A stretch of DNA of 64,000 nt from Campylobacter concisus (GTDB lineage: Bacteria > Campylobacterota > Campylobacteria > Campylobacterales > Campylobacteraceae), in assembly GCA_002092835.1 (NCBI GenBank), contig LVWL01000020.1, forward strand, positions 339,269 to 403,268, read 5' to 3'. This document shows, piece by piece, positions 19,000 through 28,454 of this stretch. A program made the position numbers and the translations under genes. The notes under the pieces are model-generated. The model saw only the letters and a program-made list of their open reading frames with translations, made no database searches and was not told where the DNA came from. Numbering within the stretch: the stretch's first letter is position 1; every line of letters starts with the position of its first letter.

Positions 19000-20089
19000 G
19001 ATCCAGATCATAGCGACATTTGTCATAATGTCGCTTTTTTGTTTTCAAAGCTTTGTGATCTTAAATTTAAGTCAAAAAAATAGCACTTCAAAAGCTCTTT
19101 TTGGTGCGATGAAGCATGAAACTATTATCAAAAATTCGTTTTTAAAAAATGAAAATATAACTCCTTCTTTAAAGTATAAATTTGCGATCTATGATGTAAA
19201 TTTTAATCCAATTATTTCAAATCTCTCCAAGCAGCCAAGTAACTTTAAATTTGTAACACTTGAAGAAAATGGCTGCTTGTTTTATAAAAGTTTTTTTATA
19301 AAGGATAAAACGCCTTATTACATTGTCGTTGAAAAAGAGCTTGATAATGAAAAAAGCATATTTCTAGCGGCACTTATGCTCCTTGTCATCCTTGTGGCTG
19401 TGCTTTTTATCGTCTATTTTTTATATCTAAGCAGCGTTAAGCCTTATAAAGAGTTTCAAAAGTATATGAACAACTTCTTTAATGACGCCATGCACGAGCT
19501 AAAGACCCCACTTGGCGTAGCTGGCATGAACCTTGAGATGCTTGGGCTTGAAAACAAGTATATAACTCGCATCAAAAACGCCTTAAAACAGATGCAAATA
19601 ACCTACGAAGATGTCGAGTATTTTATAAAGCGTGGCTACATAAAATTTCCACTTGAGCGGCTAAATTTAGGCGAATACATAATAGAGCGAGTGAAATTTC
19701 TCTCAAGTGTGGCTGAAGTTAAGCACATCGTTGTAAAGACAAATTTAGCAAGCGATGCATTTACTATGCTAAGCAAGGTCGAAGCTCAGCGCATCATCGA
19801 TAACACCATCACAAACGCCATAAAATACAGCCAAAAGGAGAGCGAGATACTAATAAATTTAAGCTTTGAGGATGAGCGCATAAAGCTTAGTGTGCAAGAC
19901 TTTGGCAAGGGGATAAAGGACGTCAAAAAGGTCTGGAAGCGCTACGTTAGAGAGGATGAAATCCAAGGCGGCTTTGGCTTAGGGCTAAATATCGTCAGCG
20001 AAATTTGCCAAAAACATGACATTTTATACGGCGTTGATAGCGTCTACGGCGAGGGCAGCACCTTTTATTATAAATTTAAACGAGCTTAA
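18983..20089 (+). CDS. Membrane sensor histidine kinase
   Basis: 368 aa. Spans at about residues 7-28 and 126-150 flank a periplasmic sensor of ~100 residues. The dimerisation box has His171 in DAMHELKTPLG. The ATPase domain shows NTITNAIKYSQ (N box), DFGKGI and GGFGLGLNIV. Partner of the overlapping response regulator. No HAMP domain is evident. The signal may be a sulfur compound or electron acceptor, judged only from the psr neighbourhood. Confidence 0.9.
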   Translation: MHKSFKIQIIATFVIMSLFCFQSFVILNLSQKNSTSKALFGAMKHETIIKNSFLKNENITPSLKYKFAIYDVNFNPIISNLSKQPSNFKFVTLEENGCLFYKSFFIKDKTPYYIVVEKELDNEKSIFLAALMLLVILVAVLFIVYFLYLSSVKPYKEFQKYMNNFFNDAMHELKTPLGVAGMNLEMLGLENKYITRIKNALKQMQITYEDVEYFIKRGYIKFPLERLNLGEYIIERVKFLSSVAEVKHIVVKTNLASDAFTMLSKVEAQRIIDNTITNAIKYSQKESEILINLSFEDERIKLSVQDFGKGIKDVKKVWKRYVREDEIQGGFGLGLNIVSEICQKHDILYGVDSVYGEGSTFYYKFKRA

Positions 20090-20138
20090 ATTAAGCATAA
20101 AAGCGTAAAATGAAGCCTTAAATTTAGAAGGAAAAACT

Positions 20139-21149
20139 TTGGATAGAATCGTTGAAATCGAAAAAGTAAGCTTTGAAAATGACTTTGAAGTCTCGCTTAG
20201 ACCGACCAAATTTGAAGACTACATCGGACAAGAAAAGATAAAACAAAATTTAGACGTCTTTATAAAAGCAGCCAAAAAGCGAAATGAGTGCCTAGATCAC
20301 GTGCTATTTTACGGCCCTCCAGGACTTGGTAAGACGACCCTCGCTCACATCATCGCAAACGAAATGGGCGTAAGTATCAAAATGACCGCAGCGCCGATGA
20401 TAGAAAAGAGTGGTGATCTAGCGGCGATCCTTACAAATTTACAAGAGGGCGACGTGCTTTTTATCGATGAGATCCACCGCCTAAGCCCAGCTATCGAGGA
20501 GGTGCTTTACCCTGCGATGGAGGACTTTAGACTTGATATTATAATTGGCTCAGGACCAGCTGCTCAGACTATCAAGATAGATCTGCCAAAATTTACGCTT
20601 ATTGGCGCAACGACGCGTGCTGGCATGATCTCAGCGCCACTTAGAGATCGCTTTGGGATGGATTTTAGACTGCAGTTTTACACAAGCAGCGAGCTAAGCC
20701 GTATCGTACAGATCGCCTCAGCCAAGCTTGGCAAAGAGTGCGACAAAAACGCCTCGCTTGAGATCGCCAAACGCTCACGTGCCACGCCTAGGATCGCTCT
20801 TAGATTATTAAAGCGAATTCGCGACTTTGCCGAGGTAAATGACGAGCAAATCATCAGCCACGAGCGCGCAAAAGAGGGACTTAACGCACTTGGTGTAAAT
20901 TCGCTTGGATTTGATGAGATGGATATTAGGTATTTAGAAATTTTGATGCAAGCAAGGCGCCGTCCTATGGGGCTGAGCACGATCGCTGCGGCACTTAGTG
21001 AGGACGAGGGCACGGTTGAGGATGTCATCGAGCCATATCTGCTTGCAAATGGCTTTATCGAGCGCACTGCAAAGGGTAGGATCGCGAGTGCGAAGTGCTT
21101 TGAGACCTTTAATGTCAAGATTGACATCGAAAAAGGGCTTTTTGAGTAG
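20139..21149 (+). CDS. ruvB: Holliday junction branch migration helicase RuvB
   Basis: 336 aa from a TTG start (MDRIVEIEK matches Campylobacter RuvB starts) behind AGAAGG. AAA+ motor that drives branch migration with Ruv[12 protein letters not shown], Walker [10 protein letters not shown], Walker B DEIHRL, sensor GATTRAG, and the C-terminal winged-helix domain ([13 protein letters not shown]). Full length, unbroken. Confidence 0.96.
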   Translation: MDRIVEIEKVSFENDFEVSLRPTKFEDYIGQEKIKQNLDVFIKAAKKRNECLDHVLFYGPPGLGKTTLAHIIANEMGVSIKMTAAPMIEKSGDLAAILTNLQEGDVLFIDEIHRLSPAIEEVLYPAMEDFRLDIIIGSGPAAQTIKIDLPKFTLIGATTRAGMISAPLRDRFGMDFRLQFYTSSELSRIVQIASAKLGKECDKNASLEIAKRSRATPRIALRLLKRIRDFAEVNDEQIISHERAKEGLNALGVNSLGFDEMDIRYLEILMQARRRPMGLSTIAAALSEDEGTVEDVIEPYLLANGFIERTAKGRIASAKCFETFNVKIDIEKGLFE

Positions 21150-21172
21150 CAAAATTTAAATTTGGAGCAAAA

Positions 21173-22252
21173 ATGGGCGAGCCACATCTTTGTCCTAGGT
21201 GCAAGCAAAGGACGATTTACTTTGATGGGATCTGCTATGATTGCAGGCAAAAAGAGAAGCTGGAGTTTTATCAAGGTTTAAGCGAGGCTGAGATTAAGCA
21301 AAAGTTAAAAAATGTCCTAGCTCACACAGACGAGATAGGCAAATATGATGAAATTTATAGCGATCTTGTCTATATTTTCTACCTGCACGGCATTTGCGAC
21401 GAGCAGATAATAAGAGAAGTGACCAAAGAGTGTGAATACTACCCATTTGAAATTTACAAAAACGCTCCAAGCGACGTGAGAGACGAGCTCATAAATAGTC
21501 TAAATGGCGCTGAAAATATCGTAAAAATAAATCACATCCTTTGCGCACTTGCATGGCAGGGCGATGAGGTGGTGAGGGAGCTATTTTTTAAGCTCTATAA
21601 TGCGCCAAAGCCTTGGAAAGCAAAGCTTTACGTCGATACTGACGCATACGCTCAGGTTGCTGGCTGGAGCTTTGACGAGAGTGGTAAGAGAAGAAACCTA
21701 GTTTTTGATAGGTGTTTTACATGTGGGCCAAGCCAAAACGTAGATGCAAGCATTAAATTTAAAGCACTGAGTGATGAAAAATGTAAATTTTGTAGCGGCG
21801 AGATGCTGGAATTTATCATCAAAAAAGAGAGTCTAAAACGACTTGGCTTAGAGCTTAAAAACGATGCTGTGCTCAAATTTTGCCCAACATGTGTTGGCCT
21901 TGTGCAGTATTTTTGCCAAAATGACGGCAATAGCGTGCAAACAGAGGTAGTGGGCGAGGGCGAGAGTGATGACTATTTAAGAGACGCTGTGGCAACGCTT
22001 GATGGGCAAAAATTTGAGCTAGCTAGCGAGGTTTGCGCTCACTACTCGTATATGATAGATAGCGAAATTTTGCTTGGTGGATATCCGCAGTGGGAGCAAG
22101 ATGCTGAGTATTTAAAATGTCCAAAATGTAGCAAAAGCATGAAATATCTAGCACAAATTCCTCTTGGAAGTCTAGTAGATGGCGAGGGAACTATATATGT
22201 TCAAATCTGTGATGAGTGTGAGATTATCGGGGCAAATTTTCAGTGCACGTAA
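21173..22252 (+). CDS. Uncharacterised protein with several zinc-ribbon motifs
   Basis: 359 aa, not recognised. It starts with a treble-clef-like CPRCKQRT...CYDCRQ pair, then a mostly helical stretch to ~170. Three further Cys pairs follow: CFTC/CKFC, CPTC, and CPKCSK...CDEC at the C-terminus. The repeated CxxC pairs argue for bound zinc or metal. No signal or membrane segment. It follows ruvB by 23 bases with a GGAGC ribosome site. The wide spread of cysteines makes a metalloenzyme maturation or nucleic-acid role possible, but I see no specific family. Confidence 0.75.
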   Translation: MGEPHLCPRCKQRTIYFDGICYDCRQKEKLEFYQGLSEAEIKQKLKNVLAHTDEIGKYDEIYSDLVYIFYLHGICDEQIIREVTKECEYYPFEIYKNAPSDVRDELINSLNGAENIVKINHILCALAWQGDEVVRELFFKLYNAPKPWKAKLYVDTDAYAQVAGWSFDESGKRRNLVFDRCFTCGPSQNVDASIKFKALSDEKCKFCSGEMLEFIIKKESLKRLGLELKNDAVLKFCPTCVGLVQYFCQNDGNSVQTEVVGEGESDDYLRDAVATLDGQKFELASEVCAHYSYMIDSEILLGGYPQWEQDAEYLKCPKCSKSMKYLAQIPLGSLVDGEGTIYVQICDECEIIGANFQCT

Positions 22253-22440
22253 AAGGCTAAATTTATATGAGCTTTTGAGCTAGAAATTTTACGTAAAACT
22301 ATAAATTTATCTAAATTTACTAAGCGCCAGTAGCATGCTAAAAATGTCAAAAGCCTAGCCACACTTGCTAGCTTTGCAAGCTTGATGGTAAAGAGCTTGA
22401 GCAAATTTGGGAAGCAAATGAGCAGCTCTGATAAATTTGC

Positions 22441-22446
22441 TATAAT
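22441..22446 (+). promoter_or_regulatory. -10 box upstream of the AI-2E family gene
   Basis: TATAAT preceded by TTTGC, 22 bases before the ATG at 22469; it would give a very short leader holding AGGGAGCG as ribosome site. Confidence 0.5.
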
Positions 22447-22468
22447 TACCCCATTTTAAGGGAGCGAG

Positions 22469-23509
22469 ATGAACAATAGACTATTTTTTGGAATTTTTGT
22501 ATTTTGTGCTTTGGCTTTGGTGGTCTATCTTTTTAAACCATATCTACTTGATATTTTTATCGCTGCACTGCTTGCTGTCGCGGTTTCAAATGTCCAAATC
22601 GCATTTTTATCGCTCACTAAAAACCGCAAGACGCTTTCATCGGCTCTTACCACGTCTGTGCTTCTTTGCTTATTTATCGCCCCACTTCTTTATGCGGTAG
22701 TTGAGATCGCAAAATACGCAGCTGGCTTTGATATAAACAATGTCACAAAGACTATCGAATTTATCAAAAATTATGATTTTAGGATGCCTGAGTCGATAAA
22801 TTTTTTAGAGCCAAAGATAAAAGAATTTATCGGCGGACTTGATATTAAAATGCTTTTTTCTCAACTTGCGACAAATCTTGCAAGTCTAGGTAAGTTAAGT
22901 CTTAAATTTGGCGTTGATATGATCATTATTTTGGTCTTTTTCTTCTTTTGTAATCTTTATGGCAATGAACTAATAAGCTATCTAAAATATGCACTTCCGC
23001 TAAAGCAAGATGACACAGAGTCTATTTTAAGCGAAGTTGGTAACGTTATGAGCGTGGTCTTTTATTCAACCATTGCAAATATGATAATCCAAGGCTTTTT
23101 GTTTGCCATAATAACAAGTTTTTACGGCTATGACGGTGTGCTAACTGGCATCTTTTTTAGCTTTGCTTCGCTTATTCCAGTTGTTGGCGGCATTTTGGCA
23201 TGGGGGCCTATTAGTATCTATGAATTTGCAAATGCCAACATAGCAGCAGCGATAACTATCGCAATTTATACGATCGTAGTGATCTCATTTGCAGCTGATA
23301 CGCTTTTAAAACCACTTGTTATTAAATTTATAAACTCAAAGCTGGTTAAAATACCAACAAAAATAAATGAACTTCTTATATTCTTTGCGATGCTCGCCGG
23401 CATCACGACATTTGGGTTTTGGGGTGTGATCCTTGGACCAGCGATCGTGACATTTTTTATCTCGACTATCAAACTTTATACGCTTTTAAGAGAGAGAAAT
23501 TTTGTATAA
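22469..23509 (+). CDS. AI-2E family transporter (PerM-like permease)
   Basis: 346 aa with about seven to eight spans and a soluble helical stretch around residues 90-140, the layout of AI-2E/PerM permeases. The family segments GVLTGIFFSFASLIPVVGG and GFWGVILGPAIVTFF are present. Substrate is unknown in Campylobacter; family members have been tied to autoinducer or ion export. Confidence 0.85.
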   Translation: MNNRLFFGIFVFCALALVVYLFKPYLLDIFIAALLAVAVSNVQIAFLSLTKNRKTLSSALTTSVLLCLFIAPLLYAVVEIAKYAAGFDINNVTKTIEFIKNYDFRMPESINFLEPKIKEFIGGLDIKMLFSQLATNLASLGKLSLKFGVDMIIILVFFFFCNLYGNELISYLKYALPLKQDDTESILSEVGNVMSVVFYSTIANMIIQGFLFAIITSFYGYDGVLTGIFFSFASLIPVVGGILAWGPISIYEFANANIAAAITIAIYTIVVISFAADTLLKPLVIKFINSKLVKIPTKINELLIFFAMLAGITTFGFWGVILGPAIVTFFISTIKLYTLLRERNFV

Positions 23510-23523
23510 AAATAGGAACAAAT

Positions 23524-23895
23524 ATGATCTATGAAGATAAATTTATAAAAATCGAGCGTGAAGACAATGAACTTCCTTGGATAAAAATTTTTACCATTAA
23601 GCCATTTCGTGAGCTAAGCGATTGTGATGAAGCGAGTAGGGCAAGACTATTTGAAGCGATGCTTATAAGTGAAAAGGCGATGCTTGAGTTTTATAAACCA
23701 ACCAAGATAAATATCGCTAGTTTTGGTAACTACGTGCCACATGTGCATATTCATGTTATTGCTAGATTTAGTAATGACGCATTTTTCCCAGATAGCGTTT
23801 GGGCTAATCCAAAAAGAAAAAGCGAGCTTGCGTTGCCAGAATTTGATAAATTTGCAAAATTTTTAGAAGAAAAGTTAAGGGCTAGTTTTGAGTAA
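23524..23895 (+). CDS. HIT-family nucleotide-binding protein
   Basis: 123 aa from the ATG at 23524 (GGAAC upstream); an upstream in-frame start at 23419 would lie inside the permease gene and is rejected. The histidine triad is HVHIHVIAR near residue 74. Histidine triad proteins hydrolyse nucleoside phosphoramidates or dinucleotides. Its stop overlaps the next gene by 8 bases. Confidence 0.9.
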   Translation: MIYEDKFIKIEREDNELPWIKIFTIKPFRELSDCDEASRARLFEAMLISEKAMLEFYKPTKINIASFGNYVPHVHIHVIARFSNDAFFPDSVWANPKRKSELALPEFDKFAKFLEEKLRASFE

Positions 23896-24774
23896 ATACA
23901 AAAAATATTTTAATATTTACATCGTTTTAGTCGTTTTTGCGGTGCTTGGTAGCCTTTTTTATTTTCTTTACAGCTCTTATATGGCTGAAAAGATGCAAAA
24001 TAATATGCGAGTCTTTTTTGATTACCAGGTAAAACAGCTTAATAAAAGTATAGATGATGAGAAATTTTCATCAATGGCGATCTCTATCTTGCTTGCTCAA
24101 AATGAGTCTATACAGATGTGCTTGCTAGGGCAAAGCCGCGATGAATGCATAAAAAATATCGAAAATTTAACCAAAACCCTTGGCGCAGCATCGATGTATA
24201 ATAACATTAAGCTTCACATTTATGATAAAGATCTAAAAAGCTATGTAAGGAGTTGGGATCTAAACAGATATGGCGATATGATCGCTAGTAGTAGGTTTTT
24301 AGTGCAAGAGTCAAGGCATCAAAACAAGCCCATGGTTGGCATCGAGGCGTGGTATGCTGGAACGCATATAAGGCTGTCTCAAACGTAGTACGTGATGGTA
24401 AAATTATTGGCAACATTGAGGTTTTATTAAATTTTGACTCACTTGGAAATTATTTTAAAAAGCAAGGAATTGATCTATTTGTTCTTTTGGCAAAAGACAA
24501 GATGCCATCTCGTAAAAGCATTCCAAGTGATCAAATTTTAAATGATTATTACATCGAAAATTTAAGCAGTGCAAATTTAAACATAGTAGGTTTTTTGCGT
24601 GATATTAATTTTAAAGAATATGAATTTTACATTTATAAAACACACTACTTTTGCGTGGTGCCACTAATAGACGCTAGCAACACACAAATAGGCTATTATG
24701 TGCTTCATGTAAATACCAATGAAAAAGAGCGAAATATTTCACAAAATTATTTCGAGTCAGAAGAGCTTTTTTAA
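23888..24774 (+). pseudogene. Cache-type membrane sensor without output domain, frameshifted
   Basis: A TTG start gives one N-terminal span (YIVLVVFAVLGSLFYFLY) and a periplasmic region resembling the double-Cache ligand-binding domain (LAASMYNNIKLHIYDKD-like, GIEAWYAGTHIR). The frame breaks at about 24372 and resumes one base off: RAVSNVVRDGKIIGNIEVLL, through to ESEELF and a stop at 24774. One extra G in the GG at 24372-24373 would restore ~295 aa. Even when joined, no second span, HAMP or methyl-accepting domain follows, so the protein would be a sensor module only. It ends 40 bases before the prophage. Confidence 0.7.
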
Positions 24775-24814
24775 TTTAAGCTATTTAATAAAATTTTTAT
24801 TTGTATTTTAGATA

Positions 24815-24833
24815 AAAATGGTGGAAGCGAGGG
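24815..24833. repeat. attL core
   Basis: AAAATGGTGGAAGCGAGGG, identical over 19 bases to the 3' end of ssrA at 60965-60983. Bases diverge immediately outside. Marks the left prophage boundary. Confidence 0.93.
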
Positions 24834-24898
24834 CTACCATATTTAAAATAGATATACCTATAATATAGGATGATAACAAGTTTATTTATTTTTTAATA

Positions 24899-24908
24899 TC
24901 CGTAAAAA
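24899..24908 (+). promoter_or_regulatory. Candidate integrase arm-type site, left arm
   Basis: TCCGTAAAAA, followed closely by a partial second copy (ATCCGTTTAT, 24910-24919). The same 10-mer occurs twice in the right arm beside the integrase gene. About 70 bases from the att core. Confidence 0.45.
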
Positions 24909-24936
24909 TATCCGTTTATTTTTTATCATATAAATT

Positions 24937-24950
24937 TATAAAATTTAGGA
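24937..24950 (+). promoter_or_regulatory. Late-gene leader element upstream of terL (divergent copy)
   Basis: TATAAAATTTAGGA ends 40 bases before the terL ATG. It is the most divergent of five copies of the element TACGTTTTTTAGGA, all placed 40-42 bases before a phage start codon. Confidence 0.4.
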
Positions 24951-24989
24951 AAATATTATCTACCCTTTTTAATTAAAAAAGGATAATAA

Positions 24990-26549
24990 ATGAACCTATC
25001 TCCTGAACTATATCTAAAATTTGCCAAAGATGTAGAGCCTGAAATTTTTGAAAACAAGACACCTAAATTTCATTTAGAAATAATCCGTTTTATTGACGGT
25101 GAAGGTCAGTATAAAGCTATAGCAGTATTTCGCGGCGCCGGTAAGACCACCCTGCTAAATAAAATTTATGTCTTAAGTCGCCTTTATTTTGCTGCTGAAC
25201 CTTTTATTATGATAGTCTCGGCCAACGAGGATAAAGCGACAGCATTTTTGGAAGCCATCAAAGGGAGTATCGATAAGGCATCGGCTAAAGGTTATGCCAT
25301 AGCTCGTGGTAAGGCTTGGAATAAAGGATTTATTGAGGTTATTATAAATCAAGGCATGAAAGATGAAGATGGCAAAAGTATAGAGAAAAAATGCTACGTA
25401 GTATCTCTCTCGGCAGGGCAAGATCCTCGTGGTATGAATATCGACAACATGCGCCCAACGTTGCTAATCATCGATGATCTGGAGAGTAAAGTCGGCAGAT
25501 ACCCTATCGACTCAAACGCCAACCGCCAAAAGCTTCGTAGCTGGTTTTATGCCGATTTATTACCTACTTTGCACCCTACACGTGGTAAGGCTGTGATATT
25601 GGGTACTATACTACACGAAGATAGTATCCTAAACAATATCGTAAATAGTACGGAAGAGATGGATGCCAAACAAGAGTGGATATACATAAAAATTCCAATC
25701 ATCAAAAATGGTACAAGTTCATGGCCGTCTCGCTTCCCAATGGATAAAATCAAAAAAATACAAAGCACCCTAGTATCAAAAGGGCTGGCAAATGAATTTT
25801 ATCAAGAGTATATGTGCGCCGCGATAGATCCGCAAAAGGCTATCTTTAAGCGTGAGTATTTTAGATATTTTAAGGGTGTTGAGTATAGGACGGATGAACC
25901 ATTTACGACGATAACGGTAACTGATGGAGTAAACAAGCAAGAGTTAAAAATCAGACGAGCAAATAAAATAGAGCTAGAAAATTGTGAAAAAATTTGGCTA
26001 AAAGAGTGCCAAATTTATACCGTGTCCGATATATCAAGTGGAAAAGGCAGAGATCAGACCGCCTATGTCACCTTTGCAATTGACAGGCAAAATAGACTTT
26101 TTATAATCGACATCACGAGCGGATATTTTACTCCGTTTGAGCGAAGCTTGCGAGTAATCGAAATTTATCTCACATTTTACCCAATGCGTATCGGCATAGA
26201 AAAGGCCGGTATGCAAAATGACTTTTTCTACACGATCGACACTATTCAAAAGCTAACTGGTGTAAATTTACCAATAGATCCGCTTAGCCATGGTGGCAAC
26301 TCTAAGAACAAACGTATCTCAAATTTAGAGCCCTACTATCGCACTAGACAAATTTATCATAATGCAAGTTTAAACGCTACAGATGAGCTTGAGGCACAGC
26401 TGCTAGGGTTTGATCCTGAGACGGAAAGCAAGAGTGATGATATCATGGATGCAGAAGCTTATATTTTACAGTACATTGCAGGGCGATTTTTTGATGAGAG
26501 TTATGATGAAATTTATGATGAATATGCAGAGGAAGAGAGCTGGGTGTGA
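24990..26549 (+). CDS. terL: Phage terminase large subunit
   Basis: 519 aa packaging motor plus nuclease. Walker A VFRGAGKTTL at about 47-56, Walker B TLLIIDDLES near 155, and a coupling motif region GKAVILGTILHEDS. The C-terminal nuclease has an acidic start (SDISSGKGRDQTAYV), EKAG and a terminal SDDIMDAEAY. First gene of the late operon. No small subunit lies beside it; the TerS candidate is far away at 50367-50948 on the other strand. Start ATG follows AAAAAAGGATAATAA. Confidence 0.92.
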   Translation: MNLSPELYLKFAKDVEPEIFENKTPKFHLEIIRFIDGEGQYKAIAVFRGAGKTTLLNKIYVLSRLYFAAEPFIMIVSANEDKATAFLEAIKGSIDKASAKGYAIARGKAWNKGFIEVIINQGMKDEDGKSIEKKCYVVSLSAGQDPRGMNIDNMRPTLLIIDDLESKVGRYPIDSNANRQKLRSWFYADLLPTLHPTRGKAVILGTILHEDSILNNIVNSTEEMDAKQEWIYIKIPIIKNGTSSWPSRFPMDKIKKIQSTLVSKGLANEFYQEYMCAAIDPQKAIFKREYFRYFKGVEYRTDEPFTTITVTDGVNKQELKIRRANKIELENCEKIWLKECQIYTVSDISSGKGRDQTAYVTFAIDRQNRLFIIDITSGYFTPFERSLRVIEIYLTFYPMRIGIEKAGMQNDFFYTIDTIQKLTGVNLPIDPLSHGGNSKNKRISNLEPYYRTRQIYHNASLNATDELEAQLLGFDPETESKSDDIMDAEAYILQYIAGRFFDESYDEIYDEYAEEESWV

Positions 26550-26661
26550 AATTATCAAATATATTTTTAAAACAAAAGATAGTAGATTGTCGTATGTTAT
26601 TGATGCTAAATATATGGCGAGCTAGTCATAACGCAGATAAACTAATCCTTAAATAGTTTTA

Positions 26662-26675
26662 TACGTTTTTTAGGA
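26662..26675 (+). promoter_or_regulatory. Late-gene leader element upstream of portal
   Basis: TACGTTTTTTAGGA, ending 42 bases before the portal ATG. The copy at 59362 shares the context TTTATACxTTTTTTAGGAAACTCATAA closely. Confidence 0.55.
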
Positions 26676-26686
26676 AACTCATAAAT

Positions 26687-26717
26687 TAGACTACACGTAA
26701 AAAAACGGAGTAGTCTA
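26687..26717 (+). promoter_or_regulatory. Hairpin enclosing the portal ribosome-binding site
   Basis: TAGACTAC (26687-26694) pairs perfectly with GTAGTCTA (26710-26717), the last base being the A of the start codon. The GGAG ribosome site (26707-26710) lies in the loop and closing pair. A second copy at 59385-59417 keeps the 8-bp stem with changed bases (AAACT/AGTTT in place of AGACT/AGTCT), i.e. a compensatory change. This supports a translation-controlling RNA hairpin. Confidence 0.55.
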
Positions 26718-28378
26718 TGAATGAGGATTTAAATTTAATCGAGCGAGCATTTCGTGATCTTGAGCAACATAAAAAAAGATTCCTAGAATGTGAGCGAGCA
26801 TTTCGTGCCGAGTATGAGGGCGAAGATAACCGTACTACAAAACGCAAAAACTCTGAGAGAAGCCGCTCAAAACTATACATTCCCCTAATAAAAACTACCA
26901 TCTTTATCATTCATGCGATTTTTAAAACAAGCTTCATGAGCGATCGTTGTCCAATAGAGATCACACGTATTGGGCGTAGAAGCGATAATGATCTAATCTT
27001 ACAAAATGCACTTACTGCTGTATTGAAAAACAGATGGAAGAAAAAAGAGCATCGTGTTGGCCTAAGCAAAGCTGTCATGAGCGCACTATATCTACCTCTT
27101 GGCATAGTAAATTTATTTTATGACAAAGAGCAAGGCGATATCGCTACACGTTTTATATCAATTACTGATCTAGCGTTCGACAAGCATGCAAGTGATATCA
27201 ACGACATAGAATACGTCTGCTACAAATGGCGTCAATCCGTGCGCCAGGTCGAAGAAAAAATCAAAACGAAATTTTACAAAGGTAAAGACAAAGATCTCAT
27301 TTTGGGCTCAAAGGTAGAGTGGAGCCAGAGGGTGCAGATGAAAGATATCTACAAAAAGGTCTATGTAAACGGCCGCCAGATGTGGGAGCTAAAGAGCTTC
27401 GCTAATGATTTTTTGGTAAGAGAAACCAAATTTTCGACTCTGCCGTTTCACTTCGGCTACTGTATAGACTCGATGCCTAGCGTCGAGGAGAGCATGCGCG
27501 AAAAGGAAAACGCCGTATACGGCTCGTGCGTGCCGGAAATCGTCAAAGAAATCCAAGAAGAATACAACATCAAGCGCAATCAAAAAATCGACATCACCGA
27601 AAACCAAATAGATCCATCGTTCGTAGTGGATAAAACCAGGGGTGCGGTGGCGGTAAGCGACGTGATGGCGAGGAAAAAGGTCATCAGGGTGGAAACGGAC
27701 ATGGGCGCTAGAGTGAGCGACGTGATAATGCCGTTTCCCGTGCCGCCTACGTATCAGCTAAGCGAAGAGATAAATATGCTCGGCAAAGAGTACGAGATAG
27801 CTACGGGCGTAAATAGCGTAATGACCGGTCAAACCAGCCCGAGCGATCGCCGCGCTATGGGCGCGCTACAAACGGTGAACGCCGCAAGCTCGATGAGAAT
27901 AGAGAGCATGATGCAGACTCTGCTAGAAACTATGCTTTCAAGCTATGCGCAGCACTTCGTAGAGCTGCTTTATCGCTTCGTAAGCGACGATGAATTCGTA
28001 AAAATCACCGAAGACGAGAGCGTGATAGACGCGATCGGTACGCTTGCGCAAAGAAAGGCGAACCGCTTGGACTTTGACATCTCCGTAAATTTCGGCACGA
28101 CAATAGCAAATGAAGTAAAAATCAATCAACTAAACGGGCTACTGGGCGTGCTAGCCCAAAATCAAATAAGCTCACCGCAAATAACGGGCGAAATCGTAAA
28201 AGAAGTACTAACTTTAATTCTTGGTGAAAATGCGCCAATAGAACAAGTTGATCAGGCTATGGCACAGATGATGGCGGCACAAGCAGAGGCTGTGACTCAA
28301 GATGAAGAAGCACAAATAAAAAATGAACCTAGTGAAGAAGATATGGAGATGACAGCTTTAGTAAACGGCGGAATTTGA
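26717..28378 (+). CDS. Phage portal protein
   Basis: 553 aa, the dodecameric DNA gate of the capsid by position (after terL, before scaffold and capsid) and by sequence (central LSEEINMLGKEYEIATGVNS, then MTGQTSPSDRRAMGALQTVN, as in short-tailed phage portals). The C-terminal 40 residues are acidic and Gln/Ala-rich. Base composition changes abruptly inside the gene: sampled lines near 26900 are ~32% GC, near 27700 ~57%, and after 28200 ~35%, suggesting that ~27300-28190 was exchanged with a relative. The first ~90 bases and the leader are duplicated in decayed form at 59417. Confidence 0.85.
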   Translation: MNEDLNLIERAFRDLEQHKKRFLECERAFRAEYEGEDNRTTKRKNSERSRSKLYIPLIKTTIFIIHAIFKTSFMSDRCPIEITRIGRRSDNDLILQNALTAVLKNRWKKKEHRVGLSKAVMSALYLPLGIVNLFYDKEQGDIATRFISITDLAFDKHASDINDIEYVCYKWRQSVRQVEEKIKTKFYKGKDKDLILGSKVEWSQRVQMKDIYKKVYVNGRQMWELKSFANDFLVRETKFSTLPFHFGYCIDSMPSVEESMREKENAVYGSCVPEIVKEIQEEYNIKRNQKIDITENQIDPSFVVDKTRGAVAVSDVMARKKVIRVETDMGARVSDVIMPFPVPPTYQLSEEINMLGKEYEIATGVNSVMTGQTSPSDRRAMGALQTVNAASSMRIESMMQTLLETMLSSYAQHFVELLYRFVSDDEFVKITEDESVIDAIGTLAQRKANRLDFDISVNFGTTIANEVKINQLNGLLGVLAQNQISSPQITGEIVKEVLTLILGENAPIEQVDQAMAQMMAAQAEAVTQDEEAQIKNEPSEEDMEMTALVNGGI

Positions 28379-28400
28379 AAGGATATGACTTAAAAATTTT

Positions 28401-28414
28401 TACGTTTTTTAGGA
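28401..28414 (+). promoter_or_regulatory. Late-gene leader element upstream of the 28455 gene
   Basis: TACGTTTTTTAGGA, identical to the portal copy, ending 41 bases before the ATG at 28455 and 22 bases after the portal stop. The following leader differs from that of portal and has AAAGGAG as ribosome site. Confidence 0.55.
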
Positions 28415-28454
28415 TGCAGACAAATAAAATAATAAAAATTTTAAAGGAGAAGAA

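Noticed and set aside
23419..23523. Upstream start for the HIT gene
   Set aside because: It lies inside the permease gene, and the ATG at 23524 gives the standard family start.
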